Below, one piece after another: positions 27,870-38,041 of a stretch of 64,000 bases of DNA. Position 1 is the first letter of the stretch. Every line of letters begins with the position of its first letter. This DNA is from Prosthecobacter debontii (lineage in GTDB: Bacteria; Verrucomicrobiota; Verrucomicrobiia; Verrucomicrobiales; Akkermansiaceae). The stretch spans positions 62,001-126,000 of the forward strand of contig CAMAXN010000001.1 of the NCBI GenBank assembly GCA_945862245.1, read 5' to 3'. Under the pieces are notes generated by a model. That model had not been told where the DNA came from. It ran no database searches and saw only the letters and a program-made list of their open reading frames with translations. The translations under genes and the position numbers were made by a program.

Positions 27870-29084
27870 ATGATAGGACTCCTCGGGATCGTGGTACTGC
27901 TTTTGGCTGCTTATGGGCTGTGCGACAACCGCAAGGCGATCCGTTGGCGGACGGTCACGACGGCGCTGGGTTTGCAGCTGCTGATCGGGTGGGTAGTGTT
28001 CGCAGTGCCGGCGGGGCGTGATGCACTCCAATGGCTCAGCAGCGGCGTAACCAATGCGATAGGCGCAGGCAAGGAAGGAGTTGATTTCCTGTTCGGGCCG
28101 CTCACGACGGAAGGGGATAAATCCATCGGTTTCATTTTCGTGTTCCAGGTGTTGCCGATGATCATTTTCTTTTCCTCACTCATCGCCGTGCTCTACCACC
28201 TGAAAATCATGGGACTGGTGATCCGTTTTCTCGGAGGAGGCCTGAAAAAACTGTTGGGCACGAGCCGGGCGGAGTCACTCTGCGCGGCTGCGAATATTTT
28301 CGTCGGGCAGACGGAAGCCCCACTGGTGGTGAAACCGTATATTTCTCGAATGACTTCTTCGGAGCTGTTTGCACTGATGGTGGGAGGGCTCGCGAGTGTG
28401 GCGGGGTCCATCCTCGCCGGTTACGTGGCGCTGGGGGTGGATATCAATTATCTCATCGCTGCCTCTTTCATGGCGGCTCCTGGCGGCTTGCTTTTCGCAA
28501 AACTGATGAAACCCGAGACTGGCACGCCCCAGGAGGGTCAGCTCGACCTTGCGGAGGGCGATGAGAAGCCTGCCAATGTGGTGGACGCGGCTGCGCTAGG
28601 AGCTGGCACGGGTCTGAAACTTGCCCTTAATGTTGGCGCGATGCTGCTGGCATTCATCGGTTTGATTGCGCTTTTGAACATGATGCTGGGGGGTATCGGT
28701 GGATGGTTTGGAAACGGTGACCTCAGCTTGCAGTTCATCCTCGGTTGGTGCTTCGCGCCGGTAGCGTGGCTGATCGGCATGCCTTGGGAGGATGCGGTGA
28801 AAGGAGGTGGCCTGATCGGGCAGAAACTTATCCTCAACGAGTTCGTCGCCTATGTGCAATACATCAAATTGCTTCCTGATTTTTCCCTAAAGTCCCAAGC
28901 GATTGGGGCGGTGGCGCTCTGCGGCTTTGCCAACCTCTCCTCCATCGGCATTCTCCTCGGTGGCCTCGGCAGCATGGCTCCGAACCGCCGCTCCGAGATC
29001 GCGAGGCTAGGTCTGCTGGCGGTCGTGGCAGGGACGTTCTCTAACCTCACAAGCGCTGCAATCGTGGGGCTGTTCGTGGGGTGA
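27870..29084 (+). CDS. NupC-family concentrative nucleoside transporter
   Basis: [64 protein letters not shown]. Start trimmed from 27639 to ATG at 27870. Confidence 0.92.
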   Translation: MIGLLGIVVLLLAAYGLCDNRKAIRWRTVTTALGLQLLIGWVVFAVPAGRDALQWLSSGVTNAIGAGKEGVDFLFGPLTTEGDKSIGFIFVFQVLPMIIFFSSLIAVLYHLKIMGLVIRFLGGGLKKLLGTSRAESLCAAANIFVGQTEAPLVVKPYISRMTSSELFALMVGGLASVAGSILAGYVALGVDINYLIAASFMAAPGGLLFAKLMKPETGTPQEGQLDLAEGDEKPANVVDAAALGAGTGLKLALNVGAMLLAFIGLIALLNMMLGGIGGWFGNGDLSLQFILGWCFAPVAWLIGMPWEDAVKGGGLIGQKLILNEFVAYVQYIKLLPDFSLKSQAIGAVALCGFANLSSIGILLGGLGSMAPNRRSEIARLGLLAVVAGTFSNLTSAAIVGLFVG

Positions 29085-29195
29085 GGAGAAAAATTCTGTC
29101 GGGGAGAAAAATCCTTGCCATTCTCGGTTTTCCTAGCTTCTTTACTCCCACCTAGGACGGGCTGGCAATGAGCGCTGGCCTCATCCCATACCAAA

Positions 29196-29465
29196 ATGAG
29201 CGTAAAAACAGAACAACTGCCAATCGACCTCAAGTCGTATCAACTCCATGAAGGAGACACCGGAAGCGCACCTTATCAGGTTGCGCTACTCACCCAGCGG
29301 ATTCTCGATCTCACCGAACACCTCAACGCGCACAAGAAGGATTTCGCATCCCGCCGCGGACTCCTGAAAATGGTTTCCCAGCGCCGTAAGCTCCTTGATT
29401 ACGTAAAGGCGAAGAGCGAAGAGAAATACAATAAGCTCATCGGAGACCTCGGCCTGCGCCGCTAA
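29196..29465 (+). CDS. rpsO: 30S ribosomal protein S15
   Basis: [49 protein letters not shown]. Confidence 0.97.
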   Translation: MSVKTEQLPIDLKSYQLHEGDTGSAPYQVALLTQRILDLTEHLNAHKKDFASRRGLLKMVSQRRKLLDYVKAKSEEKYNKLIGDLGLRR

Positions 29466-29487
29466 GCCAAAAGAATTTCGCAAAAGC

Positions 29488-29512
29488 AGCCACGGGAGCC
29501 TCTCCCGTGGCT
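29488..29512 (+). promoter_or_regulatory. Hairpin in the rpsO-pnp spacer (terminator or processing site)
   Basis: AGCCACGGGAG-cct-CTCCCGTGGCT, perfect 11-bp stem. Confidence 0.8.
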
Positions 29513-29637
29513 GTATCGCAAAAAGGGTGCGCGTTTTTTGACCGCCCCCTCGGGAAAGTCCCGGAAAAACTGATAGCCCGGATCGCACACGGCGGCCCGG
29601 CTTTGACGCAAGCAACAAGAAGAAAACAAAAAAGAAT

Positions 29638-31800
29638 ATGAACATCCAATCAGTCACGATTGATGTCGGAACGAATCCGATGACCATCGAAACCGGCAAA
29701 CTTGCCAAACTTGCGGACGGTGCCGTTACCGTCCGTTGCGGGGAAACCATCATCCTCGTCACCGCTGTCTCCGCCACCAAGGTGAAATCAGGCCAGACCT
29801 GGTTCCCCCTTTCCGTAGAATACAAGGAGAAGGCCACCGCCGCCGGTGTCTTCCCCGGTGGCTACTTCAAGCGCGAAGGCCGCCCCACCGAAAAGGAAAT
29901 CCTCACCTGCCGCATGACGGACCGCCCGCTGCGCCCGCTGTTTCCGAAAGGCTACCTCTATGAAACGCAGATCGTCGCCATCCTGCTCAGCGCAGACGGC
30001 ATCAACGATTCCGACATCCTCTCGATGAACGGCGCTTCCGCCGCCCTCGCAGTTTCCGACATCCCCTTCGCCGGCCCGATCGGCGCAGTGCGCGTCGGCC
30101 GCGTCGATGGCGAATTCGTCATCAACCCGACCCACGAAGAGCGTGAGGAAAGCGACCTCGACCTCATCTACGTCGGCAACAAGACCGACGTCATCATGAT
30201 CGAAGGCCAGGCCGACGAGCTTCCCGAAGAGGAATTCATCAAGGCCCTCCACTTCGCCCAAGCCGCCGTCCTCAAAATCGTAGAAGCCCAGGAGGAACTC
30301 GTTGCCAAGTGCGGCAAGACCAAGCGCGAGTATGAACTCACGCTCGCCAAGGAACACCTCCTTGAGATCGCCTACGAAATCGCCGGCGACCGCATCGAAG
30401 CCGCGATCTACGCGCCCTCGAAAACCGAGCGCTCCAAGAAAGTCGGTGCCCTCCGCGATGAGGTCGAAAAAGCAATCAAGGAGCGCGCTCCCGAGGCCAA
30501 CGATTTCGACGTCGAGCAAGCCTTCGAATACCTCCAGAAAAAGGCGTTCCGCATCTCCATCATGGAAAAAGGTGTCCGCGCGGACGGCCGTTCCATCGGC
30601 GATCTCCGCCCGCTCTACGGCGAAGTCGGCACCCTGCCGCGCGTCCACGGCTCCGCCATTTTCGCCCGCGGCGAAACACAGGCCCTCGCCATCACCACCC
30701 TCGCACCGGCTGACGAAAAACAACATTTCGACAACTACGCGGGCGGCGAGGACGAGAAGCGTTTCATCCTCCATTACAACTTCCCTCCGTTCTCCGTCGG
30801 TGAGTGCGGACGCATGGGCGGCATCAACCGCCGCGAGATCGGCCACGGCTCCCTCGCCGAGCGCTCGATCGAACCGGTGATCCCCGAGGAATCGGTGTTC
30901 CCTTACGCGATCCGCGTTTCCTCCGAGGTCATGGAGTCGAACGGCTCCACCTCGATGGCATCGGTTTGCGCCGGCACCATGGCTCTTCTCGATGCCGGTG
31001 TCCCGCTCATCCGCCCTGTCGGTGGTATCTCTGTGGGCCTCGTCACGGAAAACAACTCCGATGAATCGATCAAGTCCTACAAGATGCTCCTCGATATCAT
31101 CGGCTCCGAGGATTTCTACGGCGACATGGACTTCAAGCTCTGCGGCACCAGCGAAGGTGTCACCGGCTACCAGCTCGACCTCAAACTCGCCGGCCTTCCG
31201 CTCGCGATGCTCGAGGAAGCCATCCATATCGCCAAGGCAGGCCGCACCAAGATCATTGATAAAATGATCGATTGCATCGCCGAGCCGAAAGAACTCAGCC
31301 CGCACGCACCGCGCATCGTTTCCGTCAAAATCCCCGCAGATCGCATCGGCGAGCTCATCGGGCCAGGCGGCAAGAACATCAAGGCCATCCAGGCCGAGTC
31401 CGGCGCGGAGATCAACATCGAGGACGACGGCACCGTCCACATCTACGCCTCCAAACAAGCCGGTCTCGACCGCGCGAAGGAGATGATCGACCGCATGTTC
31501 CAGGAAATTGAAGTCGGCAAGACCTACACGGGTCGTGTCGTTTCGATCACACAGTTCGGCGCGTTCATGGAAGTGCTGCCCGGCAAGGACGGCCTCGTCC
31601 ACGTCTCCGAGCTGGCCGAAGGCCGCGTGGAGAACGTCGAGGACGTCGTCAAGAAAGGCGATCTCCTCACCGCAAAGTGCCTCGGAGTCGATGAAAAAGG
31701 CCGCGTGAAAATGTCACGCCGCGCCTGGCTCCGCGAAGAGAAAGCTAACGAGGCGCAAGCCAACGGCGCCGTCGAGGAAGTGACCACACCTCTCGTCTGA
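29638..31800 (+). CDS. pnp: Polyribonucleotide nucleotidyltransferase
   Basis: Two RNase PH domains, KH (IGELIGPGGKNIKAIQAESGAEINIEDDG) and S1 (TYTGRVVSITQFGAFMEVLPGKDGLVHVSE). Confidence 0.98.
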   Translation: MNIQSVTIDVGTNPMTIETGKLAKLADGAVTVRCGETIILVTAVSATKVKSGQTWFPLSVEYKEKATAAGVFPGGYFKREGRPTEKEILTCRMTDRPLRPLFPKGYLYETQIVAILLSADGINDSDILSMNGASAALAVSDIPFAGPIGAVRVGRVDGEFVINPTHEEREESDLDLIYVGNKTDVIMIEGQADELPEEEFIKALHFAQAAVLKIVEAQEELVAKCGKTKREYELTLAKEHLLEIAYEIAGDRIEAAIYAPSKTERSKKVGALRDEVEKAIKERAPEANDFDVEQAFEYLQKKAFRISIMEKGVRADGRSIGDLRPLYGEVGTLPRVHGSAIFARGETQALAITTLAPADEKQHFDNYAGGEDEKRFILHYNFPPFSVGECGRMGGINRREIGHGSLAERSIEPVIPEESVFPYAIRVSSEVMESNGSTSMASVCAGTMALLDAGVPLIRPVGGISVGLVTENNSDESIKSYKMLLDIIGSEDFYGDMDFKLCGTSEGVTGYQLDLKLAGLPLAMLEEAIHIAKAGRTKIIDKMIDCIAEPKELSPHAPRIVSVKIPADRIGELIGPGGKNIKAIQAESGAEINIEDDGTVHIYASKQAGLDRAKEMIDRMFQEIEVGKTYTGRVVSITQFGAFMEVLPGKDGLVHVSELAEGRVENVEDVVKKGDLLTAKCLGVDEKGRVKMSRRAWLREEKANEAQANGAVEEVTTPLV

Positions 31801-31841
31801 CAAAGCGGCGGAACTTAACCGCCATGCCAAACCCCATCCTA

Positions 31842-31869
31842 CAGCCGGTGTCCGCAAGGGCATCGGCTG
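31842..31869 (+). terminator. Hairpin with GCAA tetraloop downstream of pnp
   Basis: CAGCCGGTGTCC-GCAA-GGGCATCGGCTG, 12-bp stem with G-T wobbles, followed by a weak T-rich stretch. Confidence 0.72.
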
Positions 31870-31928
31870 TTCGCGTTTTCATCCTGCGGAATCCTCGACA
31901 AGCCCTCACCTCATGCTAGGCTTTGCGT

Positions 31929-32117
31929 ATGGAAAAGCTTGCGATCAAGCGACCCTTGGAATCCGAGGGCATACCGCCCCTCATCGAGAATCCAGAGGAA
32001 GCCATGGAAATCTTCGCGGAGATCCTAAGACGCGGAGCCATGTTTTACACCGACGCAAATGACGCTACACAAGGACATCAGAGAGTTCATCGAATTGTGC
32101 CTCTCTCGGAAAGTTGA
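31929..32117 (+). CDS. Small hypothetical protein overlapping a nucleotidyltransferase remnant
   Basis: MEKLAIKRPLESEGIPPLIENPEEAMEIFAEILRRGAMFYTDANDATQ...; overlaps the 32059 start. Confidence 0.45.
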   Translation: MEKLAIKRPLESEGIPPLIENPEEAMEIFAEILRRGAMFYTDANDATQGHQRVHRIVPLSES

Positions 32118-32280
32118 TTTCCTCCTCGTCGGCGGCTACGCGCTCGCGTTTCACGGCGCACCTCGCTTTACGGAGGACATCGATCTGATGGTGCTCGTAT
32201 CGCCCGAAAACGCAGACAAGCTTTTCGGTGTCATCGAGTCCTTTGGATTCGAAATAAGCGGAATTACCCGTGATGATTTT
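32059..32280 (+). pseudogene. 3'-truncated nucleotidyltransferase (MNT/AbiEii-like)
   Basis: LSRKVDFLLVGGYALAFHGAPRFTEDIDLMVLVSPENADKLFGVIESFGFEISGITRDDF; the NTase fold then stops at the convergent kinase gene. Confidence 0.72.
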
Positions 32281-33598
32281 TCGCATTTTTCGGGATACTT
32301 ACTTCCAGCCTTGCTCCTCCGGTCGGGCTTGGGCTGCGCCCAAAGCTCCAGCCGCAAGTTTCGCAAAGCCGGGTGACCAGCGACAATCCGATTCCGTAGT
32401 TGCCCGGGGAAGCTGGTCCGGGAAATTCGGGAAATCCCTGCCCATCGTCTTGGAAAACTAGGGACACGGATTCCGGATTCGAACGTATAGAGATTTCCAA
32501 AAGCCTGCCGCCGGCATGTTGGAATGCGTTTCCAATCAGGTTGTGGCATAGCACAGTTAGGATCTCGGCATCGGCTTCAAGCATGACCTCGCCATCATTA
32601 TGGATGGAGATTTCCATGGTATGATCGGGGTTGAGTGAGCGAATTTCTGCGGCAACATGCCGAATCAGCTTACCGGCATCCAAGGCTCCTGCCGAGGCGA
32701 GTGGTTTCCGATCTCGAGCCAGAAGCAGGAATGTCTGAACCAAGCGCTCCATCCGCTGGGCAGATCTTCGGATGCGCCCGGAGATACGCTCTAGTGCCTT
32801 GGGTTCTGCCGTCTGATCCAAGAGATCCAACGCGGATTTCATTGTGGCTATGGGTGTCCTGAGTTCATGGCTGCAATCCGTAAGAAAATGGCGTTCCCTG
32901 GTGATCGCTTTCCCGAGCCGATGGCGATAATCGGCCAGAGCGGAGGCAAGCTGGCCGATCTCATCCTCAGGGAAATCAAGATGAAGGCGTGAAGCTCCCA
33001 CCTCGCCGGGATCGTGCATAACCCTGCGAGTCATGACGCGCACCGGCTTCAATGCCCAGCTGGTGATAAGTTGGCTGACACCGAGCGCGATCAGAAAAAG
33101 CAACGCGCTCAGGATCAGCATTCGTTTCCCCGCGCGAGCCGTTTCCTGCTCGCTGACTTCCAGAACACTTAGGTCGGCGAGCACCACCCGGTTGTTTCCA
33201 ACTGAATCCTGCGGCGCAATCCAGAGCCGGAATTCCTGCTCGTAGCCGAGGATCAGCCATAGCCGTAACCGGTCGGAAAACGTGCGTATCCACTCGCTGC
33301 GGGTGAGTTCATCATTCGCAAAGATTTCATGCAGCCCGGGCGCAGACGGGATTTCACGGAGCTGCATTTTGCTTTTGAGGAAATCAGCGTTTGGGTGGGC
33401 GGAGATGCCTTTGGGGAGATCAGGGCCGAATTTTCCCGCAGCAATGTCAGCAGCCGTTTGTGAAAAATACCGATCATGGATTGCATCCTCGGCATCCAAA
33501 AGGATCAGCCAGCCGATGCCGGAAAAAACAAGGATGATCAGTGCCGCGAAGGAAATGATCAGCAAACGGATGCGGGATTCGATCCGGGCCGGTTTCAT
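32264..33598 (-). CDS. Sensor histidine kinase
   Basis: HAMP region; H-box FLTDCSHELRTPIATMKSALDLL; N-box LCHNLIGNAFQHA; DDGQGFPEFP. Confidence 0.93.
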   Translation of the reverse strand: MKPARIESRIRLLIISFAALIILVFSGIGWLILLDAEDAIHDRYFSQTAADIAAGKFGPDLPKGISAHPNADFLKSKMQLREIPSAPGLHEIFANDELTRSEWIRTFSDRLRLWLILGYEQEFRLWIAPQDSVGNNRVVLADLSVLEVSEQETARAGKRMLILSALLFLIALGVSQLITSWALKPVRVMTRRVMHDPGEVGASRLHLDFPEDEIGQLASALADYRHRLGKAITRERHFLTDCSHELRTPIATMKSALDLLDQTAEPKALERISGRIRRSAQRMERLVQTFLLLARDRKPLASAGALDAGKLIRHVAAEIRSLNPDHTMEISIHNDGEVMLEADAEILTVLCHNLIGNAFQHAGGRLLEISIRSNPESVSLVFQDDGQGFPEFPGPASPGNYGIGLSLVTRLCETCGWSFGRSPSPTGGARLEVSIPKNAKNHHG

Positions 33599-34308
33599 GG
33601 TGCGGATCGGCGCGAAGACAGCAGTTGGTAACCGACGCCCCGGTGTGTCAGCAACAATGGTAGCAAATCCGGGGGATCAATCGCCGCCCTCAAAGTGGCG
33701 ATGTGTGTGCGGAGGGCATCGCTGCCGGGCGGTTCATCGCCCCAGAGATGGAATTCCAGGTCCGCGCGCGGAACGATAGCCGGGGCATGCTGCATTAGCT
33801 TTTCAAGAATGGTGAACCCCATTTTAGTAAGCATGAGCGGCTGATGGTCACGGCTCACTTCCCGGGTGGATGCGCACAATTTCAGATCCGCGATGCGCAA
33901 AGTTTTCCCCAGGTTATTGGTGAGTCTGGAAGAACGACGGACCAACGCCTGCAGCCGCGCCAACAATTCAGCCAGCGCAAAGGGCTTCACCAGGTAGTCA
34001 TCCGCTCCTGCCCGGAATCCCCGCAACCGGTCATTCAAGGTGTCCGCAGCGGTGAGCATCAGGACCGGAAGTGCGGGAGAAATCTGGGCGCGAACCCGTT
34101 CGCACAGCTCCAAGCCACCGATCCCAGGCAGCCTCAGATCAAAAATCCCTGCACAATGTTTTCCGCTGATGAGCTGATGCATCGCCAGCGCTCCGTTTGG
34201 CGCGTAGTCCACGCGCCAGCCTTGTCGTTCAAGATAGTCCTGTATGTTTGCGGCGAGATCGGGATCGTCTTCCACGAGCAGGACAGGGAGTGGCGGCACA
34301 TCGCTCAT
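33595..34308 (-). CDS. OmpR-family response regulator
   Basis: VLLVEDDPDLAANI, FDLRLPGIGG phospho-Asp, KPFALAELLAR; winged-helix C-terminus. Confidence 0.94.
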   Translation of the reverse strand: MSDVPPLPVLLVEDDPDLAANIQDYLERQGWRVDYAPNGALAMHQLISGKHCAGIFDLRLPGIGGLELCERVRAQISPALPVLMLTAADTLNDRLRGFRAGADDYLVKPFALAELLARLQALVRRSSRLTNNLGKTLRIADLKLCASTREVSRDHQPLMLTKMGFTILEKLMQHAPAIVPRADLEFHLWGDEPPGSDALRTHIATLRAAIDPPDLLPLLLTHRGVGYQLLSSRRSAP

Positions 34309-34348
34309 CAGGCGGAATCAATCATGAAACGTTGGAGAATTCCAGTTT

Positions 34349-35035
34349 TCAGAACGAATAACGTATGCCAAATAGCGCGGAGTATCCGTTGTAATCCGCA
34401 TCCACCTCCAAGCCGCCGGTCTCCGCTTCCAATGTTGAGCTGCCGGAAAAGTGATACCGCAGTTCGCCGAAAGCGGAGAAGCGCTCGTTGATCGGATAGA
34501 TCGCGCCCACAATGATCTGAGCGGAAGGCACCCAATTGTCCGAGTATTCCTGCTCCACACCGAGCACTGTCATGTCGATGTCCAGCTCCTGCATCGCGCC
34601 GATGCCGAGACCGACGTAAGGACTGATGTTATCGAAGAATCCTTCGCCTGCGCTTTCACTCCTGAAAGTGTAAATTGCATTGAGCATGAGGTTGGTGGAG
34701 GCGAAGTCGCCGTCGTTGACACCGCCAAAGACGCCGCCATCCAGCGTATCCACTTCGTTGCTGCGGTAGAACCACTCGAGTTCCAGAGACCAGGCGGGGG
34801 TCAATTCCTTCCCTATCGCCATACCTGCGAGAAAGCCGCCGCCGTAGGAACCTTCGCTGGTTGCTCCTGCCTGTTTCACGTCACCGCTCGTTAGCCCGTG
34901 GAAGCCGCCGATTACTTCGAGATACATGCCGTCCCAAAGCGTGGCTGCCTTGGCTGACGCTCCGATCAGGAGCCATGTGGTGGCAAGCAATGCTCCGGCT
35001 CTGCGGATGGTCTGATATTGGTGGATCATTTTCAT
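34349..35035 (-). CDS. Outer-membrane beta-barrel protein
   Basis: Signal peptide; SPYVGLGIGAM; C-terminal YSALFGIRYSF. Confidence 0.8.
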   Translation of the reverse strand: MKMIHQYQTIRRAGALLATTWLLIGASAKAATLWDGMYLEVIGGFHGLTSGDVKQAGATSEGSYGGGFLAGMAIGKELTPAWSLELEWFYRSNEVDTLDGGVFGGVNDGDFASTNLMLNAIYTFRSESAGEGFFDNISPYVGLGIGAMQELDIDMTVLGVEQEYSDNWVPSAQIIVGAIYPINERFSAFGELRYHFSGSSTLEAETGGLEVDADYNGYSALFGIRYSF

Positions 35036-35292
35036 ACTGTGTTTGCTGTTTGTAGTTGTTTTATCTCCCCGGTGGTCGTCCCGAGTCGGCATGAAAATGC
35101 ATCGAAGTCGGTTAAATCAGCGCAAATGCCACGTTAAATGACCGTGAAAAACGGCGGGAATCAGCTGTCAAGTTCATCACGTCGCGAACCAGATATTGCG
35201 GCTCTCAGATTGCTTTGGGGAACGATATCGTCCTTTTCGGTTGCCGGGGCGCGGAGGTTTGCTAGTTTTCACCTATTACGTTGGGATAGGTT

Positions 35293-35901
35293 ATGAATGC
35301 ACCTTTGGAAATGCCCGTGCTTGTTTTGAACCGTTTCTGGCAGCCGGTGCATACCTGCTCCGCGCGGAGGGCGGTGCATCTTCTCTGCCTCGGCCATGCT
35401 CAGGTGGTGCAGGTGGAGGGCGAGCAGAAATTCTCTACCCATGATCTCGTATCTTGGATCGGATATTCGAGGGGTATGGGCGGCGAGATGATACACAGCG
35501 TGCGGCTCGCGATCGGGGTTCCCAAGATTATCGTGTTGGCAATCTACGACCGACTTCCGCGTCTTGAGGTGAAGTTTACCCGCCGCAATGTATTCCTCCG
35601 AGACAAGTTCACCTGTCAATATTGTGAGAAGGTTTTGCCGGAATTAAAACTGAACCTCGATCACGTAATCCCCCGCGACAAGGGTGGAAAAACGACGTGG
35701 GAGAATATTGTGACTTCATGCGTGAAGTGCAATACGCGCAAGTCAAACAAGCTTCCCCAAGAGGCGAACATGTATCCCGCAGCTAAGCCTTACGCCCCGC
35801 GCTGGCGTCCGCTCTACGGCCTTCAGGAAAACGGTCTTGGCGACGAGAGTTGGGATCATTTTCTCCACCATGGGAACAAGGACGCATTAAAATCCGCCTG
35901 A
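35293..35901 (+). CDS. HNH endonuclease family protein
   Basis: CQYCEKVLPELKLNLDHVIPRDKGGKTTWENIVTSCVKCNTRK. Confidence 0.9.
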   Translation: MNAPLEMPVLVLNRFWQPVHTCSARRAVHLLCLGHAQVVQVEGEQKFSTHDLVSWIGYSRGMGGEMIHSVRLAIGVPKIIVLAIYDRLPRLEVKFTRRNVFLRDKFTCQYCEKVLPELKLNLDHVIPRDKGGKTTWENIVTSCVKCNTRKSNKLPQEANMYPAAKPYAPRWRPLYGLQENGLGDESWDHFLHHGNKDALKSA

Positions 35902-36909
35902 TCAGTTGCGGCATTTGCGTAGCAAGGTCTCTAGGAAACGAGTAATCTGCTCTAGTGCGTCTCTGTATTCGGATGCCGATAGCACACCTAGATTCGCACG
36001 GCAGCCATTGAGAAGATCCAACGCCGTATCAATCGCGTTTTCCAGAGCGCTTTCATATGCGTTGACCCCAAACAGTTTCGGTAAATCAATTATCTTCTCC
36101 TCAAGGATGTGCTTATTGATAGTTTCGCGTTGGCTCTCGGAGATCGCTTCAAGTAGGTTTAAAATGGGTAAGGTGAGCTTGCCTTTGGCGAGATCAGTCC
36201 CGAGCGTTTTTCCAACCACATCTTCTGATCCGACAAGATCAAGGCAATCATCGTAGATCTGGTAGGCGGTACCGAGTTTCATTCCATAGTCAGCTAGCGA
36301 AGCCTGGTCGCCTTCATTGAGTCCGGAAACAGTGGCGGCGAGGCTGGTGGCAGCCGCGAACAGGGCTCCCGTTTTCATCTCGATCACGCGGAAATATTCT
36401 GCTTTTGAAAGCGTCATGTCGAAGCGACGCTGCGTTTGCAGGATCTCCCCTTGGCAGACCTCGCGGGCGGCGTTACCAACCTTGCGGCAAATGTCGATCG
36501 AGTTAAAATCAGTGGCTAGGGTGAGGGCATGCGAAAAAAGGGCGTCGCCCAGAAGCACGGCGAGAGCGTTACCCCATTTCGCGTTCGCCGTAGGCATGGA
36601 ACGACGGGCGGTCGCACCGTCGATAATGTCGTCATGCACAAGTGTTGCCATGTGTATCAGTTCAATGATCACTCCGATCTTGCGATGGCCTTCGTTCACG
36701 CCGCCAGCAGCACCACCGACAAGGATGGACAGCGCGGGTCGTATCCTTTTCCCAGAGGTATTACAGATGTAGGCGATGTAGGGTTCCACCGCAGAATCGA
36801 AATCCCGCACCTGCCCCCGGATCGCAATTTCCACTTTCTCCAGATCTGGGCGCACGAGTTCGAAGGGAAACTGGCTATTGTTTGGTGAGGTAGCTGTGAA
36901 AGTGGCCAT
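35902..36909 (-). CDS. Polyprenyl (E-type) diphosphate synthase
   Basis: LVHDDIIDGATARR and YQIYDDCLDLVG Asp-rich motifs. Start trimmed to MATFTATSPN. Confidence 0.92.
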   Translation of the reverse strand: MATFTATSPNNSQFPFELVRPDLEKVEIAIRGQVRDFDSAVEPYIAYICNTSGKRIRPALSILVGGAAGGVNEGHRKIGVIIELIHMATLVHDDIIDGATARRSMPTANAKWGNALAVLLGDALFSHALTLATDFNSIDICRKVGNAAREVCQGEILQTQRRFDMTLSKAEYFRVIEMKTGALFAAATSLAATVSGLNEGDQASLADYGMKLGTAYQIYDDCLDLVGSEDVVGKTLGTDLAKGKLTLPILNLLEAISESQRETINKHILEEKIIDLPKLFGVNAYESALENAIDTALDLLNGCRANLGVLSASEYRDALEQITRFLETLLRKCRN

Positions 36910-37071
36910 GGATGAAAAGAATATCCACGGATTCAGCGCAGCGGCAACCCGCATTCGCCAGCCCTGCGACGCTTGGCAAACGCGATTAGGAGAAATGATT
37001 TTCGCTATGAGCAATCAAAATCTATTCCGTTAGATTGACGGTCTCTGCAAGGGAGCTATTGTTGCGTTTGT

Positions 37072-37944
37072 ATGATACAAATCCTTTTAGTTGCCGCGAT
37101 TTTTCTTTGCCCTGTTATGGGTTTGCGGGCGCAACTCACGACTTCGATCAGCATGAATAAGAAGACTTACATGACAGGTGAGCCGGTGATCGCGGAGCTT
37201 GTCGTCACCAATAACAGCGGGCGCGAATTGACCTTAGCCTCCACCCGCGCGCTACCATGGCTAACCTTTGTCATCACAAATACGAAAGGTAACCCTGTGC
37301 CCACCCGCAAGCTCAACGTCTTCGGCGCCATGAAAATCAAGGCGGGCGAGTCCCTTGTAAAGCGTGTGAATCTCAATGAATTTTTCTTTCTTGAAAGCCA
37401 AGGAAACTTTGCAGCTTCGGCGGTTGTTAGGGATCCCACGGGAGCCGTCGAGGGAGCCTCCACGAATCGCTACCTGTTTAACTTAAGTTCGGGAAGACTG
37501 TTCTGGTCTCAGAAAATCGGTGTTGGCAAGAGCAAGGATAAACACACCCGGGAAATAAAGCTGATAACTTTTTCCAACGGCCAAAAAACTCAGCTTTACG
37601 CCCAAATGATTGATGGGCGCACCGGAACATCACTCGCCACTTTTCCGCTTGGTGACGCGCTAATGATTCGCAAACCGACCGTCACCTTGGATGGAAACCA
37701 GCGCATGCACGTGATATTTCTAGGCACCCCATCCATGTGGGTGCATTGCCAAGTCAGCGCCGATGGGAAACTAGTCGGCAGGGATTTCCACCAACTCGCC
37801 GCCAAAGGCGATCCGATACTAATGGCTTATGGTGATGGCTCAGTCCGGGTGGTTAACAGTATTCTCTATGATCCAAAGGTCGTAGAGGCGGAAAGATCAA
37901 GGATACGTAAGGCTACCGACCGTCCTCAAATTCCTCTGGAATAG
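37072..37944 (+). CDS. Secreted hypothetical protein
   Basis: Signal peptide then YMTGEPVIAELVVTNNSGRELTLAST, an Ig-like region. Confidence 0.65.
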   Translation: MIQILLVAAIFLCPVMGLRAQLTTSISMNKKTYMTGEPVIAELVVTNNSGRELTLASTRALPWLTFVITNTKGNPVPTRKLNVFGAMKIKAGESLVKRVNLNEFFFLESQGNFAASAVVRDPTGAVEGASTNRYLFNLSSGRLFWSQKIGVGKSKDKHTREIKLITFSNGQKTQLYAQMIDGRTGTSLATFPLGDALMIRKPTVTLDGNQRMHVIFLGTPSMWVHCQVSADGKLVGRDFHQLAAKGDPILMAYGDGSVRVVNSILYDPKVVEAERSRIRKATDRPQIPLE

Positions 37945-38041
37945 GGCGTTGAATGGTTTATGCTAAAATCCTCAGAATTTCTCTTTACATACAGCCCTAA
38001 TTTATCAACAAATATTAATTATTCTTGTAACTAAATCAATA

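Noticed and set aside
29788-31602. 604-aa minus-strand ORF fully antisense to pnp
   Set aside because: pnp is unambiguous on the plus strand; the antisense frame is Asp/Glu/Gly/Ala-rich with no domain, a codon-bias mirror artefact.
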